Positions 17,213 through 24,611 of a stretch of 33,204 bases of DNA are shown here, one piece after another. Every line of letters starts with the position of its first letter. Within the stretch, counting starts at the first letter, position 1. The position numbers and the translations under genes are program-made. A model generated the notes under the pieces. The model worked only from the letters and a program-made list of their open reading frames with translations. It made no database searches and had not been told where the DNA came from. The stretch covers positions 1-33,204 of the forward strand of contig MHEO01000024.1 of NCBI GenBank assembly GCA_001803875.1, given 5' to 3'. The DNA is from Nitrospirae bacterium RIFCSPHIGHO2_01_FULL_66_17. GTDB lineage: Bacteria > Nitrospirota > Nitrospiria > 2-01-FULL-66-17.

Positions 17213-18590
17213 CGGGACCCTCCCTGGGGTGCGTGTCGGCGCCGCGCGACGACGTCTCGGGCGCGCGCGGCAACTGGACGGTGAACACCGTGCAGCCGGG
17301 GCGGCTCTGCACCTCAATTTCGCCCCGGTGAGTGCGGACCATACCATAGCACAGCGACAACCCAAGGCCGGTCCCCTGCCCCACTTCCTTGGTCGTGAAA
17401 AACGGGTCGAAGATCTTCGACAGCAGCTCGGGCGGAATGCCGGGGCCGGTGTCGGAGACGTCCACCTCCACCCGCGCGCCCCGGCTCCGCGAGGTGATTT
17501 CGAGCGTGCCGCCGTCGCTCATCACGTCGTACGCGTTGTTGATCAGGTTGATGAGCACCTGCCCCATCTGCTGCGCATCGCCCAGAACGGGAGGCAGATC
17601 GGGGTCCAGCACCGTGCGGACGGTAATCGACGGCTTGTCCTTGCGATAGGGCAACCATTCGACCACATCGCCGATCACGTCGTTCCAGTTCATCACGCTC
17701 ATCCGCGGCGGTTCTTGCCTCGCGAATCGAAGCAACCCTTCGACGATCTGTTTAGCCCCCGTGGCGGCCGATGCCATCGCCGTCACGAGCCGGCGCTCTT
17801 CGTCGCTTCGAGGGGATTCCGCGAGCACGTGCGAGTAGGCCAACAGGGGCACCAGCTTGTTGTTGAGTTCGTGGGCCACGCCCGCCACCAACGTGCCGAG
17901 CGAGACGAGTTTCTCTTGCTGAAACAATTTCTGCTGGGAGGCCTCGCTTTCCTTCGTCTTCGCCTCGACCTTGGCCTCCAGCGACCGATTGAGATCGGCC
18001 AGTTCGCCCTGGAGGCGGGCGAAGGCCAGCAGGTGCCCGATCGTAGTGGACAGGATCGAGAAGGCCGCCTCGTGCTCGGCGGTGAAGAACCCCTGAACGG
18101 GATGGCTGAGGTTGAGGACGCCGATCACCCGATCGCCGGAAAAGAGCGGAAAGCAGAGCAGCGACCGAATCGGGATCGGCCCTTTGAGAAAACCGGGATC
18201 GAGACGCGTATCATCCACCCGCACCGCGCGCCCCTCGCGGGCGACGATCCCCGCGACCCCCTCGCCGAGCCGAAACGACCGCTGCGTGGTCTTAGGCACG
18301 GTGGGCGACGCGCCCGAGAGATTCACGACGCGCTCGCCGCCGGCGTCCAGCAGCATGATCGAGCACGAATGGAGGCCCAGCTCATCGGTCAACGCGCGCA
18401 CCACCTGGTCGCCGATCGACGCAACGTCAAAGCAGCCCGACAGCCCGCGCGCCAACCGTTGGACGATCGCCAGACTCTCGGGGAGGCCGGGCAGGATCGT
18501 GCGCCTGGGGCGTTTCGGCGCGCCGGGACGGGACGGCTTGGCCGACGAGCGACGCGGGCGGCTGGAGGGGGGCGGGGCCACGGGCCTCAT
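17202..18590 (-). CDS. GAF-domain sensor histidine kinase
   Basis: GAF-like N-terminus; H-box [26 protein letters not shown]-box [51 protein letters not shown]. Confidence 0.93.
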   Translation of the reverse strand: MRPVAPPPSSRPRRSSAKPSRPGAPKRPRRTILPGLPESLAIVQRLARGLSGCFDVASIGDQVVRALTDELGLHSCSIMLLDAGGERVVNLSGASPTVPKTTQRSFRLGEGVAGIVAREGRAVRVDDTRLDPGFLKGPIPIRSLLCFPLFSGDRVIGVLNLSHPVQGFFTAEHEAAFSILSTTIGHLLAFARLQGELADLNRSLEAKVEAKTKESEASQQKLFQQEKLVSLGTLVAGVAHELNNKLVPLLAYSHVLAESPRSDEERRLVTAMASAATGAKQIVEGLLRFARQEPPRMSVMNWNDVIGDVVEWLPYRKDKPSITVRTVLDPDLPPVLGDAQQMGQVLINLINNAYDVMSDGGTLEITSRSRGARVEVDVSDTGPGIPPELLSKIFDPFFTTKEVGQGTGLGLSLCYGMVRTHRGEIEVQSRPGCTVFTVQLPRAPETSSRGADTHPREGPGGR

Positions 18591-18667
18591 ATCCGGCGGC
18601 TGGGATGCACGTCCGTTTCGGTCAGCACCACGGGTCGGGTCAAGGCGGCTTCCACCGGGGTTCCGGG

Positions 18668-19450
18668 TTAACGATCTTGAAACTTCGGCTGCCGCTTCTC
18701 AAGGAACGCGGTCATGCCTTCCCGCTTGTCGTCGCTCTCACAGACTTTCCCGAAAAGAACCGATTCGAGCGCCTGCCCTTCGGCCAACGGCTTGAACGCG
18801 CCCTCGCGGATCGCGCGCAGCGCCGCGCGGACCGCCACCGCGCTCTTGCCGGCGATCTTCTTGGCGAGCCCTTGCGCCTGCTTGACGACCTCGGCATCCG
18901 GCACCACCTTGTTCACCAGGCCGATGGCCTTCGCGTCCTGCCCGGTGATCTTGTCGCCGGTCAGGATCAACTCGATCGCCTTCGCCTGACCGACCAGGCG
19001 CGGCAGGCGCTGCGTCCCGCCAAAGCCGGGGATGATGCCGAGGTCGATTTCCGGCTGCCCGAGACGCACGCGCTCGCCGGCCACGCGCAGGTGGCAGGCC
19101 ATCGCCAATTCCAGCCCCCCGCCCAGGCAGAACAATCCGTTGATCGCCGCGATGACCGGCTTCTCCATCTGCTCGATACGATCGAGAATGCGCTGTCCGT
19201 TCGCCGTGAGCGCCCTGCCGGTCGCCTCGTCGGTGATGCCCGCGACCTCCTTGATATCCGCCCCGGAGATGAACAGCGAGCCGGCTCCGGTGAACACGAT
19301 CGCTTTCACGGCCTCGGTCGACGCCAGCTCGGCGAAGACCGCGTCGATCTCCGCCATCACCGGGCTGCTGAGCGCGTTGGCCGGCGGATGGTTGAGGACC
19401 ACGGTGGCGACACGATCTTCGATCGTACTGGTCACAAATTGACGTCCCAC
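18668..19450 (-). CDS. Enoyl-CoA hydratase/isomerase family protein
   Basis: IEDRVATVVLNHPPANALSSPVMAEID, GAGSLFISGADIKEV, AINGLFCLGGGLELAMACHLRVA, LGIIPGFGGTQRLPRLVG. The 698-aa track ORF is over-extended; a GTG at 19450 or 19435 is the likely start. Confidence 0.93.
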   Translation of the reverse strand: MGRQFVTSTIEDRVATVVLNHPPANALSSPVMAEIDAVFAELASTEAVKAIVFTGAGSLFISGADIKEVAGITDEATGRALTANGQRILDRIEQMEKPVIAAINGLFCLGGGLELAMACHLRVAGERVRLGQPEIDLGIIPGFGGTQRLPRLVGQAKAIELILTGDKITGQDAKAIGLVNKVVPDAEVVKQAQGLAKKIAGKSAVAVRAALRAIREGAFKPLAEGQALESVLFGKVCESDDKREGMTAFLEKRQPKFQDR

Positions 19451-19518
19451 GAATCCTCGCTTGCGTGGCGCCCCGCAGGCCTTACCTTCCCGGGCCGAGG
19501 AGCGAGACGCGGTTGAAA

Positions 19519-20748
19519 TTAGTAGGTGAAAAATCCCCGACGGCTCTTCACCCCGAGAAACCCGGCCGCCACCATCCGTTTGAGCATCGGCGCGGGCCAG
19601 AACCGAGGTCCCAGTTCCCGGGTGAAGCGGTCGAGATCGCCGAGCACGACGTCCAGCCCCACCTGATCGGCGTAGTGCAGCGGCCCGCCCTTGTCCTGCG
19701 GGAACCCTGTCCCCGCCATCATCGCCATGTCGATGTCGGCGGCCGTCGCCACCCCTTCCTGCAGGCAGATCACCGCCTCGTTGATCATCGGCATCAGCAG
19801 CCGGCTGGGCGAACACGCGGTCCCGCGGATCCCCGTCCGCTTTTGGATCGCCGCCACAACCTGGGGAAGCGGGTCGCCAGCCCGGTCGTCGTACGCAAAA
19901 AAACCCGCCCCGGATTTGGGGCCCAGGCGTCCTGCCTTGACCATCTCTTCCAGCAACGCGGCGGGCGCCATCCGCGGCCCGAACGAATCGTGAAGGATCG
20001 CGGCCACCTTGGCCGCGACGTCCAGGCCGATCATGTCGGTCAGCGCGAACGGCCCCATCGGCAGGCCCAGCGCGACCATCGCCGCATCGAGACGCTTGGC
20101 TTCCTCCACCGCGGCCTCCGGACGGCTGATTTCCTGCAACGCCATCGCCGCTTCGTTGAGATACGGCATGAGGAGGCGGTTGACCAGAAACCCCGCGCAC
20201 TCCTGAACCCGGATCGGGATCTTTCGAAGGCTCTCGGCGAACGCGACCGCGTCGTCCACCGTCTCGGGCGAAGTCGCCATCCCGGGAATCACCTCGACCA
20301 GTTTCATCACGTGCGCAGGGTTGAAAAAGTGCACCCCCACCACCTTTTCCGGCCGCTTGAGCCCCGCAGCCAACCCGGAGATCGACAGCGAGGACGTGTT
20401 GGTCGCCAGGATCGCGCTCTCGGGACACGCGGCCTCCAGATCGGCGAACACGCGCCGCTTCACCCCCGCGTCCTCGAACACGGCCTCGATCGCCAGATCG
20501 ACGTCGCCGAATCCCGAGTAGTCGGTCGCGCCCGACACGAGTGCCATTTTCTGCTCCATCTCGTGGGCGGTCATCTTGCCCTTCTCGACACGGCCCTGAT
20601 AGATTTTCCGCACCGTCGCGAGGCCGCGTTCGACCGAATCCGGCTTGATGTCCTTCAGAATGACCGGCAGGCCCGCGTACGAAATGGTCTGGGCGATCTG
20701 CGCACCCATCGTTCCCGCCCCGATCACCGCCGCTTTGTAGATGTACAT
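19519..20748 (-). CDS. 3-hydroxyacyl-CoA dehydrogenase
   Basis: AAVIGAGTMGAQIAQTISYAGLPVILKDI, NTSSLSISGLAAGLKRPEKVVGVHFFNPAHVMKLVEVI; two C-terminal domains. Confidence 0.95.
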   Translation of the reverse strand: MYIYKAAVIGAGTMGAQIAQTISYAGLPVILKDIKPDSVERGLATVRKIYQGRVEKGKMTAHEMEQKMALVSGATDYSGFGDVDLAIEAVFEDAGVKRRVFADLEAACPESAILATNTSSLSISGLAAGLKRPEKVVGVHFFNPAHVMKLVEVIPGMATSPETVDDAVAFAESLRKIPIRVQECAGFLVNRLLMPYLNEAAMALQEISRPEAAVEEAKRLDAAMVALGLPMGPFALTDMIGLDVAAKVAAILHDSFGPRMAPAALLEEMVKAGRLGPKSGAGFFAYDDRAGDPLPQVVAAIQKRTGIRGTACSPSRLLMPMINEAVICLQEGVATAADIDMAMMAGTGFPQDKGGPLHYADQVGLDVVLGDLDRFTRELGPRFWPAPMLKRMVAAGFLGVKSRRGFFTY

Positions 20749-20788
20749 CGTCTCCTCCCCACACTCCTGACGGACCGGCCGTCGCCTC

Positions 20789-21979
20789 TTATTTTCGCTC
20801 CAGCACCATCGCCGCGCCGATGCCGCCCCCGACGCACATGCTGGCCACTCCCAGCGACAGGTTCCGCCGCTTCATCTCGCGCAGCACCGTGATCGCCAGC
20901 CGGGTTCCGGTCATCCCGACCGGGTGGCCGAGGGCGATCGCCCCGCCGTTGACGTTCACGATCTCGCGGTTGAGTCCCAGCTTCTTCTCCACGGCCAGGT
21001 ACTGCGCCGCGAACGCCTCGTTGATCTCGAACAACTGCACGTCCTTGAGACCGATCCCGCCCTTCTTCAGGGCGAGCGGGATCGCCTCCGCGGGGCCGAT
21101 CCCCATGCGCTCGGGTTCGACGCCCACGAAGGCATACGAGCGGATGAAGCCGAGCGGCTCGTAACCGAGCGACCGCGCGCGGTCGGCGGACATCATGAGC
21201 GCGGCCATGGCGCCGTCGCTGAGCGGGCAGGAGTTCCCGGGCGTGACCGTCCCGCCGTCTTTGAACACCGCCGGGTAGAGCGCGAGCTGCTGCTCGGTCA
21301 GCGCGGCGTTCGGCCCCTCATCCTGACTGAACGGCTCCGGCGTCACCGTCTTGCCCGCCATTTTCTTGGGGATCGTCATGGCCACGATTTCATCCTTGAA
21401 TTTCCCCTCCCGGACCGCGCGGAACGCGCGCTTGTGCGACAGCACCGCGAATTTATCCTGCTCCTCCCGCGAGATCTTGAATTCTTCGACGAGGTTTTCC
21501 GCGGTGTACCCCATGACCTGACCGCAAAACCCGTCGGTGAGCCCCTCCCAAATGCTGTCGATGAACTGGCTGTGCTTGAGGCGCTTCCCCCACCGCATGT
21601 CCCGATTGACGTACGGCGCCTGGCTCATGCTCTCGGTGCCGCCCGCGATCTGCACGTCGGCGTCGCCCGACTGAATGTTCTGGTACGCGTTCACCAACGC
21701 CTGCAGGCCCGACGAGCAGTTCCGCTGCACGGTATATGCCGGCACCGTGATCGGCAGGCCGGCGTAGAGCGCGATGTTGCGCGCCATGTTCGTTGCATCG
21801 GAGTGCTGGCCCACGCACCCGAAAATGACCTCGTCGATCAGATTGGGATCGAGCCGCGTCCGAGCCAGCAGCTCCTTCACCACGGCCGCCCCTATCGCGT
21901 GGGCGGTGAGGTCCTTGAGGGCGCCGCCGAAATTGCCGATCGGCGTCCGCACGCCATCCACGATCACCACATCCTTCAT
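20789..21979 (-). CDS. Acetyl-CoA acyltransferase (thiolase)
   Basis: VQRNCSSGLQALVNAYQNIQSGDADVQIAGGTESMS, NVNGGAIALGHPVGMTGTR, CVGGGIGAAMVLE. Confidence 0.96.
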   Translation of the reverse strand: MKDVVIVDGVRTPIGNFGGALKDLTAHAIGAAVVKELLARTRLDPNLIDEVIFGCVGQHSDATNMARNIALYAGLPITVPAYTVQRNCSSGLQALVNAYQNIQSGDADVQIAGGTESMSQAPYVNRDMRWGKRLKHSQFIDSIWEGLTDGFCGQVMGYTAENLVEEFKISREEQDKFAVLSHKRAFRAVREGKFKDEIVAMTIPKKMAGKTVTPEPFSQDEGPNAALTEQQLALYPAVFKDGGTVTPGNSCPLSDGAMAALMMSADRARSLGYEPLGFIRSYAFVGVEPERMGIGPAEAIPLALKKGGIGLKDVQLFEINEAFAAQYLAVEKKLGLNREIVNVNGGAIALGHPVGMTGTRLAITVLREMKRRNLSLGVASMCVGGGIGAAMVLERK

Positions 21980-21992
21980 AGCGCCCCCTCAC

Positions 21993-23679
21993 TCACCGTG
22001 ATGCAACCACCTGACGCTTGTTCAACTCCTCTTCAAGCAACACCCGCCGCAGCACTTTGCCGATAAGGGTTTTGGGGAGATCGGCACGAAACTCCACCGT
22101 CTTCGGCACCTTGAATTTCGCCAGTTCGCGCGCGCAGAAATCGAGAATGTCGCGCTCGGTTGCGGTCTCTCCCTCCTTCAAGACCACGTACGCCTTGATG
22201 AACTCGCCGCTGAACGTCTCGGGGATGCCGACCACCACGGCTTCCTTGATCTTCGGGTGGCGATAGAGCGCCTCTTCGACTTCGCGGGGGTACACGTTCT
22301 CCCCCTTGGTCTTGATCATGTCCTTCCTGCGATCCACGATCGCGAAATACCCCTCGGCGTCCATGGTCGCAACGTCGCCGGTGTACAGCCAGCCGTCCCT
22401 GAGCACCGCGGCGGTTTCATCGGGGTGACGCCAATACCCCGCCATCACCTGCGGCCCCTTCACGACCAACTCCCCCGGCTGACCGATCGGCATCTCGCGC
22501 CGGCCCGTCTCCAGATCGACGACCTTCGCGTCGGTGTCGGGAAGCGGCAACCCGATCGTGCCTTTCTTGCGCGCGCCGAAAATCGGGTTCACGTGCGTCA
22601 CCGGCGACGCCTCGCTGAGCCCGAACCCCTCGACGACCTTTCCACCCGTCAGGGCCTCGAACCGCTCCTGAACCTCGACGTGGAGCGGACCGGCACCGCT
22701 GATACAGATTCGAATGGATGAGAGATCGTATCGCCCCACGTCTTGACAATTGTTGATCGCCACGTACATCGCCTGGACCCCCATGAAAATGGTCGCACGG
22801 TACGACGCGATGGCCTTGAGCACGTCCTTGGTGACAAACCGCGGTAGCAGCACGATCGTGCCACCCGTCGCAATGGCCAGATTCATGCACGCCGTCATCC
22901 CATACACGTGGAAAAACGGGATGACGCCGAGAAAGACTTCCCCGCCGTCTCGAAGCGACGGCATCCAATGGCGGCATTGGAGGGTGTTGGCCACGAGATT
23001 GCCGTGCCTGAGCATGACCCCTTTCGGCACGCCCGTGGTCCCACCCGTGTATTGAAGCAGCGCGAGATCATCCGGTCCCACGGCGGCGTCGGGCGGCGCG
23101 TCGCTCGATGCCGCCAGGAGCGCCGGCCAATCGTACACCGGCGGCTGCTTTCGAACCGACACCCACGTGCCATCCCGCATGGCCTTCAACGGGTACACCA
23201 ACCGGAGATACCACGGGAGGTAGTCCCGAACACTGGTGAGGATGATCGTCTCGAGGCCGATCTTTGAGTGAATTGACTCAAGTCGCGGGTAGAACAGGTC
23301 CAGTGCGACGATCACGCGGGCGCCGGCGTCGCCCACCTGCACTTCGATCTCGCGATCCACGTAGAGGGGGTTGACCTGGACGACGACCGCGCCCAGCTTC
23401 AACGCGCCGTAATACGCGATGACGCTCTGCGGAATATTGGGAAGCATCACGGCAACCCGGTCGCCCTTGCGGACCCCCAATCCCTTCAAGGCATTGGCGA
23501 AGCGGTTCGTCGCCCGGTCCAGCTCGCGGTAGCTCATCGGTCGGCCGTAGAACAGGAGCGCGGCGCGCGAGGGGAAGCGATCGGCCGACGCGGCGAGAAA
23601 GTGCTGGAGCGACGTGCGCGGGTAGCTCAGCGCGGGAGGAACTCCGCGCTCATAGGCCTGCACCCACCGCCGATCCATG
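21993..23679 (-). CDS. Long-chain acyl-CoA ligase (AMP-binding)
   Basis: LLQYTGGTTGVPKGVMLRHGNLV, VEGFGLSEASPVTHVNPIFG, GWLYTGDVATMDAEGYFAIVDRRKDMIKTKGENVYPREVEEAL. ATG at 23679 preferred because the 23741 track start overlaps an operator-like palindrome. Confidence 0.94.
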
Positions 23680-23719
23680 CGCCCTCCCTGCTCACTCACG
23701 ACGTCGGAGACATCCCTAG

Positions 23720-23740
23720 TGACTATATTTAGTATAGTCA
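23720..23740. promoter_or_regulatory. Operator-like AT-rich inverted repeat in the acyl-CoA ligase/yqgE divergent intergenic region
   Basis: TGACTATA-TTTAG-TATAGTCA: perfect 8-bp arms, 5-nt spacer, AT-rich in a GC-rich background, about 40 bp upstream of the presumed acyl-CoA ligase start. Confidence 0.65.
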
Positions 23741-23875
23741 ACCGGCACCGTGAATCTAGCCCACGGGTAGGCCTTTGTCAAGGCGCGCGTACGCTGTTCG
23801 GACGAGACCGGCGTTTCAAGAGATCCGAGGGCCCGTCCGCTGGACTTTCCACCGCTCCGGTTATAGGATGATGCC

Positions 23876-24454
23876 ATGAACGGACCGGCCGCCAAGGGAA
23901 CCTTTCTCATCGCCGCTCCCTCGCTGTACGACCCGAATTTTCGGCAGACGGTGGTCCTCCTGTGCGAGCACAACGACAAGGGCAGCATGGGGCTGGTCAT
24001 CAACCGGCCCACCGAGCTCGTGTTGACCGAAGCGCTTCGTCAGCTCGCCCTCCCCGATCGGGACGACGTCATTTACCGGGGAGGCCCGGTCCAACCCGAC
24101 CACCTCCTCATTCTCATCCGCTCCGATCAATCGCCGTCGTCGCACCACGTGTTCGGCGCGGTGCATCTCGGCGCCGACGCGCCCACGCTGCAGTCCCTGG
24201 CCGCTCGAAACACGGGCGACGACGCGCCGGCGGCTCCCGCGGACGCCGTGTTCCGGGGATACGCCGGCTATGCCGGCTGGGGAGCCGGTCAGCTCGACGC
24301 GGAACTGGCCACGGATTCGTGGATCACGATGCCCGCCGATTCGAAATGGATTTTCGACGCCGACCCGCGGACCGTCTGGCCGGAGTTGATGCGCGCGCTG
24401 GGACCGCGCTATGCGTTTTACGCGGATATGCCCCGCGACCCCAATCTGAACTAA
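23876..24454 (+). CDS. YqgE/AlgH family protein
   Basis: GTFLIAAPSLYDPNFRQTVVLLCEHNDKGSMGLVINRPTELVL, YRGGPVQPDHLLIL, RGYAGYAGWGAGQLDAEL. Confidence 0.93.
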   Translation: MNGPAAKGTFLIAAPSLYDPNFRQTVVLLCEHNDKGSMGLVINRPTELVLTEALRQLALPDRDDVIYRGGPVQPDHLLILIRSDQSPSSHHVFGAVHLGADAPTLQSLAARNTGDDAPAAPADAVFRGYAGYAGWGAGQLDAELATDSWITMPADSKWIFDADPRTVWPELMRALGPRYAFYADMPRDPNLN

Positions 24455-24611
24455 GAGCCTGTCCATGAACGGCCGTCTGCAGCGTTGCCGCTGCGGGAAT
24501 CCCTCCTCACGTACGGAACAGTACGCTCCGGGGGGTTCCCTTGCGGCGCCTTGCATCCAGCCATTCCTGAACAGGCTCCTCCATCATCCACATACTCGGA
24601 CACACTTCTAC
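24451..24611 (+). repeat. CTAG-ended palindromic element, copy 5
   Basis: CTAAGAGCCTGTCCATGAACGGCCGTCTGC...GCATCCAGCCATTCCTGAACAGGCTCC...ATACTCGGACACACTTCTAC. Confidence 0.94.

Noticed and set aside
16968-18671. 567-aa plus-strand ORF opposite the histidine kinase and PilZ genes
   Set aside because: His/Arg-rich shadow ORF spanning two genes with clear family motifs on the minus strand.
19465-22066. Long plus-strand ORFs (475 aa and 380 aa) opposite the 3-hydroxyacyl-CoA dehydrogenase and thiolase genes
   Set aside because: Shadow ORFs typical of GC-rich coding DNA; minus-strand genes are unambiguous.
874-24611. The repeated elements as a CRISPR array
   Set aside because: Copies are dispersed over kilobases in both orientations, ~150 bp long and with no regular spacers.
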